Positions 53,689 through 64,000 of a DNA stretch of 64,000 bases are shown here, piece by piece. Origin of the DNA: Adiantum capillus-veneris (lineage: Eukaryota; Streptophyta; Polypodiopsida; Polypodiales; Pteridaceae). The stretch is from positions 741,001-805,000 of the forward strand of contig CM043963.1 of the NCBI GenBank assembly GCA_014529385.2, written 5' to 3'. A model generated the notes under the pieces. The model did not search any database. It had not been told where the DNA came from and was given only the letters and a program-made list of their open reading frames with translations. The position numbers were made by a program, and so were the translations under genes. Positions within the stretch are counted from its first letter, which is position 1. Every line of letters starts with the position of its first letter.

Positions 53689-53762
<74 letters not shown>
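53689..53762. repeat. (CA)n microsatellite
   Basis: About 37 uninterrupted CA dinucleotides inside the chromovirus LTR. Confidence 0.98.
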
Positions 53763-53765
<3 letters not shown>

Positions 53766-54284
53766 GCTCCCTTTACACAAAGGGAATGAGGGACACATGT
53801 CAGCTCCCTAGCCGAGATGCCCACAAGGTGTACCCAATTCCTATTGGATGGCCTTGGAGGTGGACCAATGAGAATTAGGCTAGGGTAAATCTAGTTTAAT
53901 TAATTTAAAAAAACTTAATAAAAGAACCAATATGAATTAAGCTCTCTAGAAGACTAGTGGACAGTCTCCCAAGGGGACCAATGAGCATTCAGCAGCCCAA
54001 TGGCTTGCCTGATTCCTGTTGGCCAGGAGGCAAAGGGGTCCAATGAGAGTTTAGTTGAATTAAATTATTACCTAAAGCTCTCACAAAAGGGGAAAGGGGG
54101 ACACATGTGAGAAGGCTATCACTTATGATGCTTAATTACCAATTACTAAGCCTGGGGAGGTCCAATAGGATGCTAGCAAGAGCAAATAGCAAGAGGGGTC
54201 GACCAAGAGAGAGGGGTTGATTTTTCAAAGGCAATATCACCTACACACTCACACTGGCTCATGTGTGAAGTAAAGAAGACTCTC

Positions 54285-55500
54285 TCTCTTTCTCAAGCTT
54301 TAATGGAAAGCTTATCACCTACTCCAAGCTTGTGAGAGGGAAGGCCTACACCAACAACTCTTGGCTTTGTGATGCAAATCCAACCAAGAGCCAAGCTTGA
54401 TTGCATGCTCACCTCCTCTACCATGCTAATTACTAAGCTAAGCTATGCTAATATGAGTGATTACGTGAGGAGACGTACATCTTTCTTGTAAGAATACTCC
54501 TTCTTCCTCTCAATCTACTCTCATACCCGCTAGCTCTCACCATCTTTGAAGGTGTGTGAGGTCTTGGGTGTGAGACCGTGAGGGAATTGATGTTGTGTTT
54601 AATAAGTGTTTTGCTTAGTGCATGAAGTTTCCATCTTCATTGCACTAGCTAGTATTGAAGGAACACAAGAAATTGTATTGTAAAATGTCTCTCTTGATGG
54701 GAGAAACCATAATACAAAGCCTTTTGGAGGGGGGACCGGATATATGCAAATCCGGTCCTCAACTGTTGTCAATGGCTTAATTTATCTCTCTTTTGAAGTA
54801 TTGTGCATGCTATCTAACTAGGTGTTATGCTTTTTGTTGCTTTCTCCACCCAAGCACTCTTGTTAATCTCATTAGGAATCTATTGTAATGAAATGCTCAC
54901 TATGTTCATGCTATTTTTTGCTACACACAAGTTACTAGGCCATTAAATGTTACACTTTGTGAAAGTGCACAAACTTCATCTCCTTCTCCAAGCTTGAGAA
55001 GTGGATAGACTACACCAACACTCTTGGCTATGGAATGCAAATCCAACCAAGAGCCATGCTTCAATGCTATGCTTGTAATCTTCTTCCTCTCCATTACTAT
55101 GCTACTATGCTATGCTAAGCTCTGAGTAATGCTATGAGAGGAAACTACTTCTTTCTCGTAAGAATACTTCTTCTTCCTCTTCCCTACCCTCATTCCCTGC
55201 TAGCTCTCTTCACATTTGAAGGTGTTAGAGGTCTTGGGACTGAGGTCGGGGACAAGTTAATGCTTTCATTTAGCTAAGTTACATACATAATTGTGGTGTA
55301 TGAAGCTCTCTACCTTCATTGGACCATCAAGGTCTCAAGGAACACAAAGCTTGTATTGTACCAAGTCTCTCTTTATGGGAGAAGCTATAATACAAAAGCC
55401 TTTTGGAGGGGGGACCGGCTCCACATAAATCTGGTCCTCAACTATTGTCAAGTCTCTAATTCTCTCTCTTGAAAAGTATTGCTCATGCCAAGCTAATTAA
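54285..55500. repeat. Diverged tandem duplication of about 500 bp in the chromovirus LTR
   Basis: Unit 1 (about 54285-54830) and unit 2 (about 54975-55500) share blocks in the same order: CTCCAAGCTTG, ATGCAAATCCAACCAAGAGCCA, GTAAGAATACT, GCTAGCTCTC, GGTGT-GAGGTCTTGGG, CCTTTTGGAGGGGGGACCGG and GGTCCTCAACT. Similarity between blocks is much lower, so the duplication is older than the insertions around it. Confidence 0.8.
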
Positions 55501-55628
55501 GTATAATGGTTATGTTGCTACCTCTAATCAAGTTCTCTCTCTATTTTCTCAAGGTATTCTCATAAAAATGCTCACTATAATTCTTTAAATTCTGTTATTC
55601 TCAATGTTCATAGTCCAATTCCATTAAA

Positions 55629-56335
55629 ATATACATGTGGTAGTGATGTGTGTGAACACACTTAGGACTGCCGGGGCATTTTTTCCCTCACTAGGAGGTT
55701 TTTTCCCCCGTGCATTATATACGTACGCTCATCCCTCTAGGTCTATCTTATCTTTCCATTGTACACTAAGTAACACACTCTCTGTTGTGTGCCTTTAGCT
55801 TCCTTCATCTTCTCCAAACTGTGTGTGTTTTTCTGCAACCCTAATTCCAACAATTGGTATCAGAGCAGGTTGCGTCCTCCCGGGCTTAGTCGCTAGTGGC
55901 TTCAGCACACGCTTGCTCACTTTCTTTGATTTTTTTGAGCTTTGGCGAGCGTCAGTAGGTCGACAAATACTTTGGGTAAGCTCGTAGAGCTTGGTTTCCT
56001 CAGATTTATGGTTTAGGCTCATTTCAGCCTCTGTTTCCACTACATGAAGTACTGTGCAATTTCTACAAGTGCTGTTTTTTGCATAACAGGTCTCTTACAA
56101 ACTTCTACGGTTTGTGCTATATAACACATGTTGTTCCCGTTTTGTTTCTCCTCTTTTCGGGTAGTTTTCACATCAGGTGTAGGCATTCGCCATGGCTAAC
56201 AACAACACACATGTGTTCAACATGTTTGTTGCTTAGGACAGATTGGATGGGGACAATTACCATATGTGGTCTTACATGATGCAACATGTCCTTGTGTCAA
56301 AGGGCATCTAGAATATTGTGCAAGGCATTGATGTA
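55629..56335 (+). mobile_element. Copia fragment: 5' LTR, primer-binding site and gag start
   Basis: The LTR (about 55629-55852, first eight bases missing) matches the Copia 3' LTR at 49915-50141. TGGTATCAGAGC at 55855-55866 is the initiator-Met primer-binding site usual in Copia elements. A leader and a gag start at 56192 follow. The fragment ends near 56335. Confidence 0.88.
56192..56335 (+). pseudogene. gag: Copia gag N-terminus, truncated
   Basis: M-A-N-N-N-T-H-V-F, then a stop (TAG near 56234), then R-L-D-G-D-N-Y-H-M-W, the typical start of Copia gags, and V-L-V-S-K-G-I before another stop. The frame then runs into unrelated sequence. It complements the gag C-terminus at 46104, but lies to the right of it. 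Confidence 0.75.
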
Positions 56336-57020
56336 CGTTGGAAAGGGGGAAGGGGGTACACACCAGAAACACAACAAGATACCTCTCTATAGCCCAGGAT
56401 ACACAAAACACCCCAATTCACTGGGATTCACCTTCAAAATCCACACACTCACAAAGGAAGACCACCATTGGCACACCTCACAACCCACACACTTGATGCA
56501 ACACCGCAAATCAACTCAATCATCCTGCACACGCTCAATTCGCTACCTTCCATACATATAGGATTTCTCTCAATCTCTCACTTGGTACATCTGAGCTCGA
56601 GGGGGCATACCTGCCAACACATGCCTGGCAACACACGCACACAAGAAGATAAGAGAAGGGGAAGGGGGAACCGACACGATTGCACAACAATGATGGCTTC
56701 AATTCTCAACAAACAACACGATGTATAAGACGCTCCAAGCCAGCACACACATCGGCCAGCTCGAGCATAACCTGGCAGCCCTCTTGGCACCGCAAGAGCT
56801 CCATAAACTGTGTAGGGCACATCCCTCCTGCACTTCGTCTTCTTCACTCCCAAAAGCTATCCAAACGATGGCTTCTCAAAAGCCCGACTTCCAAAAGTCC
56901 TATTTTTTACAAAGAAAATGTCCCTCATTTGGAGCTCCCTCTATAAACTTTTTTTTTTTTTTGTTTTACTTGTGCAACTCCGTCCCCCCGCCCCAACGCA
57001 CACACACACACACACACACA
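56336..57020. other. Intergenic stretch, origin not recognised
   Basis: A CA-rich region without a domain. The two overlapping frames of 86-109 codons show no known motif. A T run lies at 56950-56961 and a short CA run at 57000-57021. Confidence 0.4.
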
Positions 57021-57267
57021 CATTTGCAAATCGCCATTTTGACGAGCTGAAGTCAAGGTCTGCATTTGATAATTATCAGGATGACATCTAGTGGCTGGAT
57101 GTTGTCAATCTGCATATAACAAACCCTGCACTCTATAAGGTACACACATTTGCAAATCACCCTTTTGACGGGCCGAAGTCAAGGGATGCATTCAATAATC
57201 CTTGGCAATGACATCATAGTAATTGGATGTTGCCAGTCCCCACAGAACAGGCCATGCACTCTAAAGT
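57021..57267. repeat. Diverged tandem duplication of about 126 bp
   Basis: Copies at 57021-57139 and 57147-57267 share CATTTGCAAATC, TTTTGACG-G-C-GAAGTCAAGG, GATGACAT/AATGACATC, TGGATGTTG and TGCACTCTA in order. No function is evident. Confidence 0.75.
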
Positions 57268-57290
57268 GTGTGTATGTGTGTGTGTTGTTT

Positions 57291-57312
57291 GGGGGGGGGG
57301 GGGGGGGGGGGG
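57291..57312. repeat. G22 homopolymer
   Basis: An uninterrupted run of 22 G, preceded by a short TG run. Such runs are error-prone in sequencing. Confidence 0.9.
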
Positions 57313-59006
57313 AGGTGCTACTCTAAGAAACTTTCTGCACCCCTAAAAGGGCTCTGTAAAGGGTGTGTATTATTGTAGAGGGTGGTTGAAGCACCCCCTA
57401 GTGAAAAAGTTGAAAAAGGAGCCGATTGCAAGAGGCGGTTTGAACTAGCTCGGGGGCACTGTGAAGGGATTCAAATGGCCACCTAAAGACGTCTTTAATA
57501 AATGGCCTATGGGGGAGCTCTCCGAGCTCCCCCTTAGGCTAGTTGTCTCAAGGGCCTTGCAATTGGGGGGCTCCTTAAAGTATGGAGGACTCAATAAAAA
57601 AATTATGATTGTCCCATAACCAAACACCAACCAATTACTCCTAGTTTTTTTGCACATCAGTTGTAGCATGTTTCGCCATCATCATTTGCCTCTACTTGCC
57701 TACGGCTCCATCATCTGGGAGCCCTCCGCCTCTGTCGTTTACTTCTAATCGTCATCCTCTACCATCCCCACCCACCCTCCGCCTCTGCCACCCACTTCTA
57801 ATCGTCATCCTCTACCCTCCCCCTCCACCCTCCGCCTCTGCAACACTTCAATCACACTTTTCTGCAGTCCAGTTCTCCAATTGAACAACACACGAGTACA
57901 TTTATTGGACTACTCTCGTCAAAGAGAGAAAAGTAGGAACTTGGAAGTAGAAAGTGAGACTGGTTGACATGCTATCGCCTGTACAAAAGGCAAAACGTTT
58001 ATCTAGGGGGGGTTGAAACACCCCCCCCCCCCCCAAATGAAAAAGAAACAATAACTCCACTTTTAAAGGTAACGTGCATCTCACATTGGGCTGGAGGGTA
58101 TATGCAAGGAAATTCAAGGGGACCTTGGGGGAGGTCTCTTAGGTTGGTGTCACATTGAGGCAGGCCAACGCGCTTTTTCGTGTCATCCACCAATCACATG
58201 TTGCACCCATGGATCGCCCTGTCACACTGGGTCGCTACCCAGGTTTCCATAGTTGAGCTCATTCTCCACCTCAACGGCCAACGTATCCAAAAAGTGTGTC
58301 CGCCTCGCATGCCCGCCCAAGCTCAGCCCAAGCATCAAACGTGCAATTTGATTGGACGTGCAACTACTTTTTCATTTTTCTCCCGCAAGCTGCAGTGTGA
58401 CACCATTTCTAGCAAGGTGTGTAATCCTACATGCTTTCACACACGAGCAGGGTGGTCATGGAGGTCCAACTCATGAAGGGCAGGCGGACGAGTGCGACAG
58501 GGGCCTAACTCTTGCTCAATGGCCACTTTTCACACCGTCCTTCTGTAGTTCGCAAAGAGCCGTTGATGAGACACGGCAGAAGATAGTAGCACCAACGTAT
58601 CAATCTCACGATACCCCAAATATATCCGCAAATGACAAAAAAATTTTACAATCACTAGAAAATACAAAAATGAATAGGAAAGTGAAATGGTCTGTCGAGG
58701 ACAGCGTAGCGTGCCTACGTGGTCTGCCTGTCGTTCGTCTGGGTTGTCTCGCTTCGCTCCTGGTAGCATAATAAGTCATCGATGTTCACATTATCCCGCC
58801 CGGCTCTAACCTCTGTTTTTTATTTTATCACGGTTCAATTCTCTGCTCTTGTACTCCTCCACCTCCCTACTGTACCAGTAATTTAGGTAGTGACGAAGAC
58901 AAGAGAGAGATTCTTCCTTCATTTGAACGCCAATCTTCTCAGCTCCTCCTGTGGACAAACAAGTTAGAGAGCAAATTTTGTTGAGCGAAGCAGAGTGTAA
59001 AATAGA
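57313..59006. other. Intergenic region upstream of the X8 gene
   Basis: No transposon domains. A CCTCCGCCTCTG-type repeat occurs twice (57722-57850), and a C run lies at 58019-58034. The open frames here (up to 139 codons) show no recognisable motif. A leader for the X8 gene and its promoter must lie towards the right end, but no convincing TATA box is seen. Confidence 0.4.
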
Positions 59007-59094
59007 ATGGGCGGCGGGTCGAACAGGCATCTCGTTTTGAGGCTTCTCTTTGCCGCATTGCTTCTCGTAGCGGAACCAGGTACATATAATTCAT

Positions 59095-59125
<31 letters not shown>

Positions 59126-59652
59126 TGCATGCATTGATGTGCCGAATTATTGACCTTGCTAGAGTATGTATGTGAACGTCCAGAGCGATTCGAACTCCTC
59201 GCGAACCGAGTGCAAGATGTGCTAACGTTGTGGTGGGCGTGAAGCAGGGGTCGTACAGGGGAGGCGGATGCTAAAGAAGAATGGGAGCTGGGGTGACGGT
59301 ATTATAGACTTGTGGGGCGAGGGAGGGTCGATGATGAGGGAGGTGGTTCACTGGAGGCGGCGGCTTCAGACAGCGCCTTACTGCGTGGCGTCAGCGAGCG
59401 CAGACGCCAGCAAGCTGCAAGATGCGCTGGACTGGGCGTGTGGGCCGGCGGGGAGCAGTGGGGGTGGAGTAGACTGTTCTGCCATTTTGCAGACGGGAGC
59501 TTGCTACAGTCCAGACACGCTGCAGGCACACGCGTCTTACGCCTTCAATTACTACTACGTCCAGCAGAACGGCGCCGCTGACTCCTGCAGTTTTGGCGGC
59601 CTCGCCACCACCACGTCTACCGATCCAAGTAACAGTTCGCCCCCCCCCGCGC

Positions 59653-59693
<41 letters not shown>

Positions 59694-60121
59694 TTCCCTT
59701 TTCCTTTATCTCTCTGTTGTGCAGGTAGCGGCAGCTGCGTCTACCCTTCCATCGCTTCCGGGTACGTGCACCTCTCCCCCTCTCCATTTGAAAACAATAA
59801 AGGTGTTGCCCTTTTCTGCACTAAAAAGCATCTGCAACACTGCATGTGCGCTTTACAACCGCATCGCTACCTTTTCCAAGCACGCGTTCACACGCGTTTT
59901 TTCTACGCACCTGCTCATTGCGTACACAAATGCCTTTTTGCTGGTGCAGAGTGTCGTCGCCATCGTCGTCCAACTTCACTACGCCCACCAGCAGCGGCAG
60001 CAACAGCACCTTTGGCAGTCCTACCACAGGGTCGACCTCAGATGCAAGGGCCTCACCGCTTTCTTGGGGTCACATTTGTTGGACCTTGCTGCTCGTGTCA
60101 TTGCTGGGCTATCAAGTTTGA
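59007..60121 (+). CDS. X8-domain (CBM43) GPI-anchored cell-wall protein, plasmodesmata callose-binding-like; four exons
   Basis: Exons 59007-59079, 59248-59628, 59725-59761 and 59950-60121 are joined by GT-AG introns with matching phase, giving 220 residues. A hydrophobic signal peptide (L-R-L-L-F-A-A-L-L-L-V-A) lies at residues 9-22. The X8 domain is at about residues 67-155: Y-C-V-A-S-A, L-D-W-A-C-G, V-D-C-S-A-I, C-Y-x-P-D-T, A-S-Y-A-F-N-Y-Y-Y and S-C-S-F-G-G, with all expected cysteines. A C-V-Y-P segment and a Ser/Thr-rich linker follow, then a C-terminal hydrophobic tail (W-T-L-L-L-V-S-L-L-G) after a small-residue site, a GPI signal. X8 proteins of this layout bind callose (beta-1,3-glucan) at the wall, including at plasmodesmata. 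Introns 1 and 2 contain CT runs. Exon borders are inferred from sequence alone. Confidence 0.88.
59090..59119. repeat. (CT)n in intron 1 of the X8 gene
   Basis: About 12-14 CT dinucleotides just downstream of the donor site. A second run lies in intron 2 at about 59656-59690. Confidence 0.9.
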
Positions 60122-61014
60122 AAGGCCTCTCTGTATTTTGGCTAACACCTCTGCCGTCTCTCTTTTTTGTAACGGTGGTCAGCTTACACATCCTCCATTG
60201 CATTTTGTCCAAATCCTAGTCCTGGAGCCTAATTCATAATTTTGCCCGGCAATTATAGCATTTCTTTTGGCGAGGTGCATCGGAAATAAGGCGTTGTGTT
60301 ATGTGAGACAATGCAAATAACAAGCATATGAGTAAGAATGTGTAAAACTCAGTCTTTTGTATGAATAACAAGCATATGGCTTGGGTTCTCGACGTTGCAA
60401 TGTATGGTTAACTGGGCTGCCCAGGCCCCAATTAGTGGTTGTTTAATGCAAGCTTGGGAGTGTATACCTACAAGCCGCACGTGATGGCATGTATATTCAC
60501 ACTGGATATTTTGTGCGCACGCTAGTGATCGAAGCCCCTGTCGTTAACAACCTGCAACATTAAAGCTTTGGTCGGTCACTTTCAAACGTTAACGACACTT
60601 AGCCACGCGCTGTTACACCAATTTACTCTGCCTTGTATGTTGATAGCGAGTAAAACGCCTCCGAGAGAGAGAACGACAGAGATTGGGTTTAAACAGAGAG
60701 GAGAGGCAGACAGAGTAGCTGTAGTGGGATTAGAGAGGAGAGTTGCCGACTCCTCAGCCTGGGCCTTAATTAGTGTATTTCAGCCAGGTAAAGTTGCAGC
60801 TATAGTCGACTCTCGAGTGAAGTTACGAAATCCCAGCTAAGATTTTGAGCTTCCCTCGAAGTAAACACATGCAAATCCTTCAAATCTTGATTCTTGACAT
60901 AGAGTCGAGAGTCTTTTAAGTGTATCCTTGTTATCACGAGGATTTGATATGGTACTGTGGGCTCTTCGGATGAAATTGTTCATTGCTTTAGACATAAACC
61001 TCTCTATTTGCGGC
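60122..61014. other. Intergenic stretch between the X8 gene and the tandem array
   Basis: Includes the X8 3' untranslated region. A 90-codon plus-strand frame at 60568-60840 has no known motif. Nothing else is recognised. Confidence 0.4.
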
Positions 61015-61323
61015 AGCATTTTGTGATTAGATCTCCCTAATTTTGAAAACAGTAAAAATCCTTTCACACCATAAGCGAAAGGGTTTAGGTAATGGAAAGA
61101 TCCATGGAAGTGGGAGGTCAAAAGACTTTTTGTGTCCATATACATAATGGAAAGGGTTTAGGTAATGGAAAGATCCATGGAAGTGGGAGGTCAAAAGACT
61201 TTTTGTGTCCATATACATAATATGAGTGAGACTAACTCCGACTCCAACAGAGTGGCCGCTTGCGGCGGCCAAAAGAACTAAAAGATAGGCTACACCTCAC
61301 AATACATACTAATACAAAATGAA

Positions 61324-61778
61324 ATGTCTACATTGAGGTCTAACATTGCCGATGGTGCAAGCAGGTTGAGTGTGAGCGCTAAGGAGGGGGCGAGTGCCAG
61401 CAAGGTCATGAAGGCATCATTGGATGTGCAAAACTCCACCCAAGGTAGTGGAGCTGAGCCACCTACATGTAAGACTCGTGTACTTCGACGCTTAAGGCTT
61501 GTTCATATGTAGCTCAAACCGGAATGAGATCTTTAGTAGAGCTTGGAATTGGGATGAGAGCCGTCTTCTCCATCCTTGTCCTTGCCCTGTTTACCGAGCC
61601 CTTCTTCATTTTCTATTGGAGAAAAATCACCTCGACAGAGTCTTTCTCTCTTGATTGCATCAAGAGTGCTACACATATTAGTGCAGCCAAGAAGCTGCAC
61701 CGCTCAAGTGCAAAGCTTGTGCGCAAAGCCTCGCAAGTCGGTTTGTTCGGGGGACTACCCGTCAATACGTTTCCATGA
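61324..61778 (+). CDS. Possible two-exon small gene, unit 1 of the array
   Basis: Exon 1 (61324-61468) begins M-S-T-L-R-S-N-I-A-D and is Ser/Ala/Lys-rich. It ends at a strong GTAAGA donor. An acceptor TTAGTGCAG ends at 61686, and exon 2 (61687-61778) encodes a basic tail with L-H-R-S-S-A-K-L-V-R-K and ends in T-F-P and a stop. The phases match, giving 78 residues. No homologue is recognised and there is no signal peptide. It could also be two exons of a larger duplicated gene, or chance frames. The prediction is inference. Confidence 0.4.
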
Positions 61779-62055
61779 CTCGTGTATCAAACTCACAGTC
61801 TCACTAATTGCATGCAATAGCATTTTGTGATTAGATCTCCCTAATTTTGAAAACAATAAAAATCCTTTCACACCATAAGGGAAAGGGTTTAGGTAATGGA
61901 AAGATCCATGGAAGCGGGAGGTCAAAAGACTTTTTGTGTCCATATACATAATATGAGTGAGACTAACTCCGACTCCAACAGAGTGGCCGCTTGCGGCGGC
62001 GAAAAGAACTAAAAGATAGGCTAACACCTCACAATACAGACTAATACAAAATGAA

Positions 62056-62510
62056 ATGTCTACATTGAGGTCTAACATTGCCGATGGTGCAAGCAGGTTG
62101 AGTGTGAGCGCTAAGGAGGGGGCGAGTGCCAGCAAGGTCATGAAGGCATCATTGGATGTGCAAAACTCCACCCAAGGTAGTGGAGCTGAGCCACCTACCT
62201 GTAAGACTCGTGTACTTCGACGCTTCAGGCTTGTTCATATGTAGCTCAAACCGGAATGAGATCTTTAGTAGAGCTTGGAATTGGGATGAGAGCCGTCTTC
62301 TCCATCCTTGTCCTTGCCCTGTTTACCGAGCCCTTCTTCATTTTCTATTGGAGAAAAATCACCTCGACAGAGTCTTTCTCTCTTGCTTGCATCAAGAGTG
62401 CTACACATATTAGTGCAGCCAAGAAGCTGCACCGCTCAAGTGCAAAGCTTGTGCGCAAAGCCTCGCAAGTCAGTTTGTTCGGGGGACTACCCGTCAATAC
62501 GTTTCCATGA
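62056..62510 (+). CDS. Possible two-exon small gene, unit 2 of the array
   Basis: Exon 1 62056-62200 and exon 2 62419-62510, with the same donor, acceptor and phase as in unit 1. Differences from unit 1 are a few substitutions, none creating a stop. Confidence 0.4.
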
Positions 62511-62786
62511 CTCGTGTATCAAACTCACGATCTCACAAATTGCATGCAATAGCATTTTGTGATTAGATCTCCCTAATTTTGAAAACAGTAAAAATCCTTT
62601 CACACCATAAGCGAAAGGGTTTAGGTAATGGAAAGATCCATGGAAGTGGGAGGTCAAAAGACTTTTTGTGTCCATATACATAATATGAGTGAGACTAACT
62701 CCGACTCCAACAGAGTGGCCGCTTGCGGCGGCCAAAAGAACTAAAAGATAGGCTACACCTCACAATACAGACTAATACAACATGAA

Positions 62787-63241
62787 ATGTCTACATTGAG
62801 GTCTAACATTGCCGATGGTGCAAGCAGGTTGAGTGTGAGCGCTAAGGAGGGGGCGAGTGCCAGCAAGGTCATGAAGGCATCATTGGATGCGCAAAACTCC
62901 ACCCAAGGTAGTGGAGCTGAGCCACCTACCTGTAAGACTCGTGTACTTCGACGCTTCAGGCTTGTTCATATGTAGCTCAAACCGGAATGAGATCTTTAGT
63001 AGAGCTTGGAATTGGGATGAGAGCCGTCTTCTCCATCCTTGTCCTTGCCCTTTTTGCCGAGCCCTTCTTCATTTTCTATTGGAGAAAAATCACCTCGACA
63101 GAGTCTTTCTCTCTTGATTGCATCAAGAGTGCTACACATATTAGTGCAGCCAAGAAGCTGCACCGCTCAAGTGCAAAGCTTGTGCACAAAGCCTCGCAAG
63201 TCGGTTTGTTCGGGGGACTACCCGTCAATACGTTTCCATGA
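62787..63241 (+). CDS. Possible two-exon small gene, unit 3 of the array
   Basis: Exon 1 62787-62931 and exon 2 63150-63241. A Val-to-Ala change in exon 1 (S-L-D-A-Q) and an Arg-to-His change in exon 2 (L-V-H-K). Frame kept. Confidence 0.4.
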
Positions 63242-63517
63242 CTCGTGTATCAAACTCGCGATCTCACTAATTGCATGCAATAGCATTTTGTGATTAGATC
63301 TCCCTAATTTTGAAAACAGTAAAAATCCTTTCACACCATAAGCGAAAGGGTTTAGGTAATGGAAAGATCCATGGAAGTGGGAGGTCAAAAGACTTTTTGT
63401 GTCCATATACATAATATGAGTGAGACTAACTCCGACTCCAACAGAGTGGCCGCTTGCGGCGGCCAAAAGAACTAAAAGATAGGCTACACCTCACAATACA
63501 GACTAATACAAAATGAA

Positions 63518-63993
63518 ATGTCTACATTGAGGTCTAACATTGCCGATGGTGCAAGCAGGTTGAGTGTGTGCGCTAAGGAGGGGGCGAGTGCCAGCAAGGT
63601 CATGAAGGCATCATTGGATGTGCAAAACTCCACCCAAGGTAGTGGAGCTGAGCCACCTACCTGTAAGACTCGTGTACTTCGACGCTTAAGGCTTGTTCAT
63701 ATGTAGCTCAAACCGGAATGAGATCTTTAGTAGAGCTTGGAATTGGGATGAGAGCCGTCTTCTCCATCCTTGTCCTTGCCTTCTCCATCCTTGTCCTTGC
63801 CCTGTTTACCGAGCCCTTCTTCATTTTCTATTGGAGAAAAATCACCTCGACAGAGTCTTTCTCTCTTGATTGCATCAAGAGTGCTACACATATTAGTGCA
63901 GCTAAGAAGCTGCACCGCTCAAGTGCAAAGCTTGTGTGCAAAGCCTCGCAAGTCGGTTTGTTCGGGGGACTACCCGTCAATACGTTTCCATGA
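63518..63993 (+). CDS. Possible two-exon small gene, unit 4 of the array
   Basis: Exon 1 63518-63662 and exon 2 63902-63993. Ser-to-Cys changes in exon 1 (S-V-C-A-K) and Arg-to-Cys in exon 2. The predicted intron is 21 bp longer through a tandem duplication, which leaves the splice sites intact. Confidence 0.4.
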
Positions 63994-64000
63994 CTCGTGT

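Larger units (their letters stand above)
50142..55625 (+). mobile_element. Chromovirus (Ty3/Gypsy) segment from RT to 3' LTR
   Basis: Starts inside RT directly after the Copia LTR. It contains RT, RNase H, integrase with a C-terminal chromodomain, a purine-rich end and a long LTR from 53325. The chromodomain defines the chromovirus branch. It lacks gag and protease, which may be represented in part by 39992-41030. Confidence 0.88.
53325..55625 (+). repeat. 3' LTR of the chromovirus, about 2.3 kb
   Basis: Starts TGTCATAATAATC after a purine-rich AAGAGAGAGG. Its last roughly 130 bp match 39992-40119, but the final few bases are lost at the junction with Copia sequence. It contains a CA microsatellite and a diverged roughly 500-bp internal duplication. 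Confidence 0.75.
61015..64000 (+). repeat. Tandem array, period about 731 bp, running off the window
   Basis: The word AGCATTTTGTGATTAGATC marks unit starts at 61015, 61819, 62551 and 63282. Units 2 and 3 are 732 and 731 bp. Unit 1 is 804 bp because it carries an extra 72-bp direct repeat (about 61078-61221). Unit 4 has an extra 21-bp duplication (63758-63799). Units are about 98 percent identical by eye, so the array is young or homogenised. Confidence 0.97.

Noticed and set aside
53585-53878. Thr-His and Cys-Val repeat proteins
   Set aside because: They are translations of the CA microsatellite.
57291-57312. G22 run as a quadruplex regulatory element
   Set aside because: It is a simple homopolymer with no repeated G-tract spacing and no nearby gene start. 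Its length is uncertain.
58352-58771. 139-codon gene upstream of the X8 gene
   Set aside because: No recognisable motif, no homologous copy in the window and no supportable start context.
59268-60239. Single-exon 323-residue protein for the X8 gene
   Set aside because: The frame reads through a CT-rich intron and loses the signal peptide. The four-exon model keeps phase and gives the expected signal peptide, C-V-Y-P segment and GPI tail.

Overview
The window is repeat-dominated nuclear DNA of a vascular plant. The evidence is nested plant-type LTR retrotransposons of several Ty3/Gypsy lineages and one Ty1/Copia lineage, a plant LINE, long dinucleotide microsatellites, and one complete plant-specific gene for an X8-domain cell-wall protein. 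The low gene density and the retrotransposon types suggest a large genome; a fern or other non-angiosperm is possible but cannot be settled from the sequence. Nearly all transposon reading frames are broken by stops or frameshifts. LAYOUT. (1) 1-21551 holds three head-to-tail copies of a roughly 3.4-kb unit derived from a LINE. An insertion (element A, Tat-like Gypsy, 3291-13218, 5-bp target duplication CTTCC) separates copies 1 and 2. A 2.65-kb probable solo LTR (15192-17844, ATAG duplication) interrupts the linker of copy 2. Copy 3 runs into a LINE endonuclease domain that is cut off at 21551. (2) 21552 to about 39985 is a very large minus-strand Gypsy assembly (element C): a primer-binding site at 39704-39720, a 2-kb leader, gag with three unusually spaced zinc knuckles, protease, RT, RNase H and integrase, a second retropepsin-like domain after the integrase, a palindrome-bearing non-coding stretch, a further roughly 1.1-kaa broken reading frame, and an LTR end at 21552. 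(3) 39992-56335 is a mosaic of truncated elements on the plus strand: a chromovirus 5' end (39992-41030); element B, a gag-only element related to A (about 41031-46103); a Copia body and 3' LTR (46104-50141); a chromovirus RT-to-3'-LTR segment (50142-55625); and a Copia 5' LTR plus gag start (about 55629-56335). (4) 56336-61014 is largely free of recognisable transposons and carries the four-exon X8 gene at 59007-60121, with a signal peptide and a probable GPI signal. (5) 61015 to the window end is a nearly identical tandem array with a period of about 731 bp; each unit holds a possible two-exon small gene. HOW THE PARTS WORK TOGETHER. A and B share the same primer-binding sequence, upstream small frames, gag type and a stem-loop next to the polypurine tract, so B could have been mobilised by proteins of an A-type element. 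The X8 gene is the only clearly functional host gene seen. The strongest unexplained signals are nine copies of a 20-22-bp palindrome around ATCGCGAT in element C, the membrane-segment protein fused to gag in B, the second retropepsin of C, and the small-gene array at the right end.
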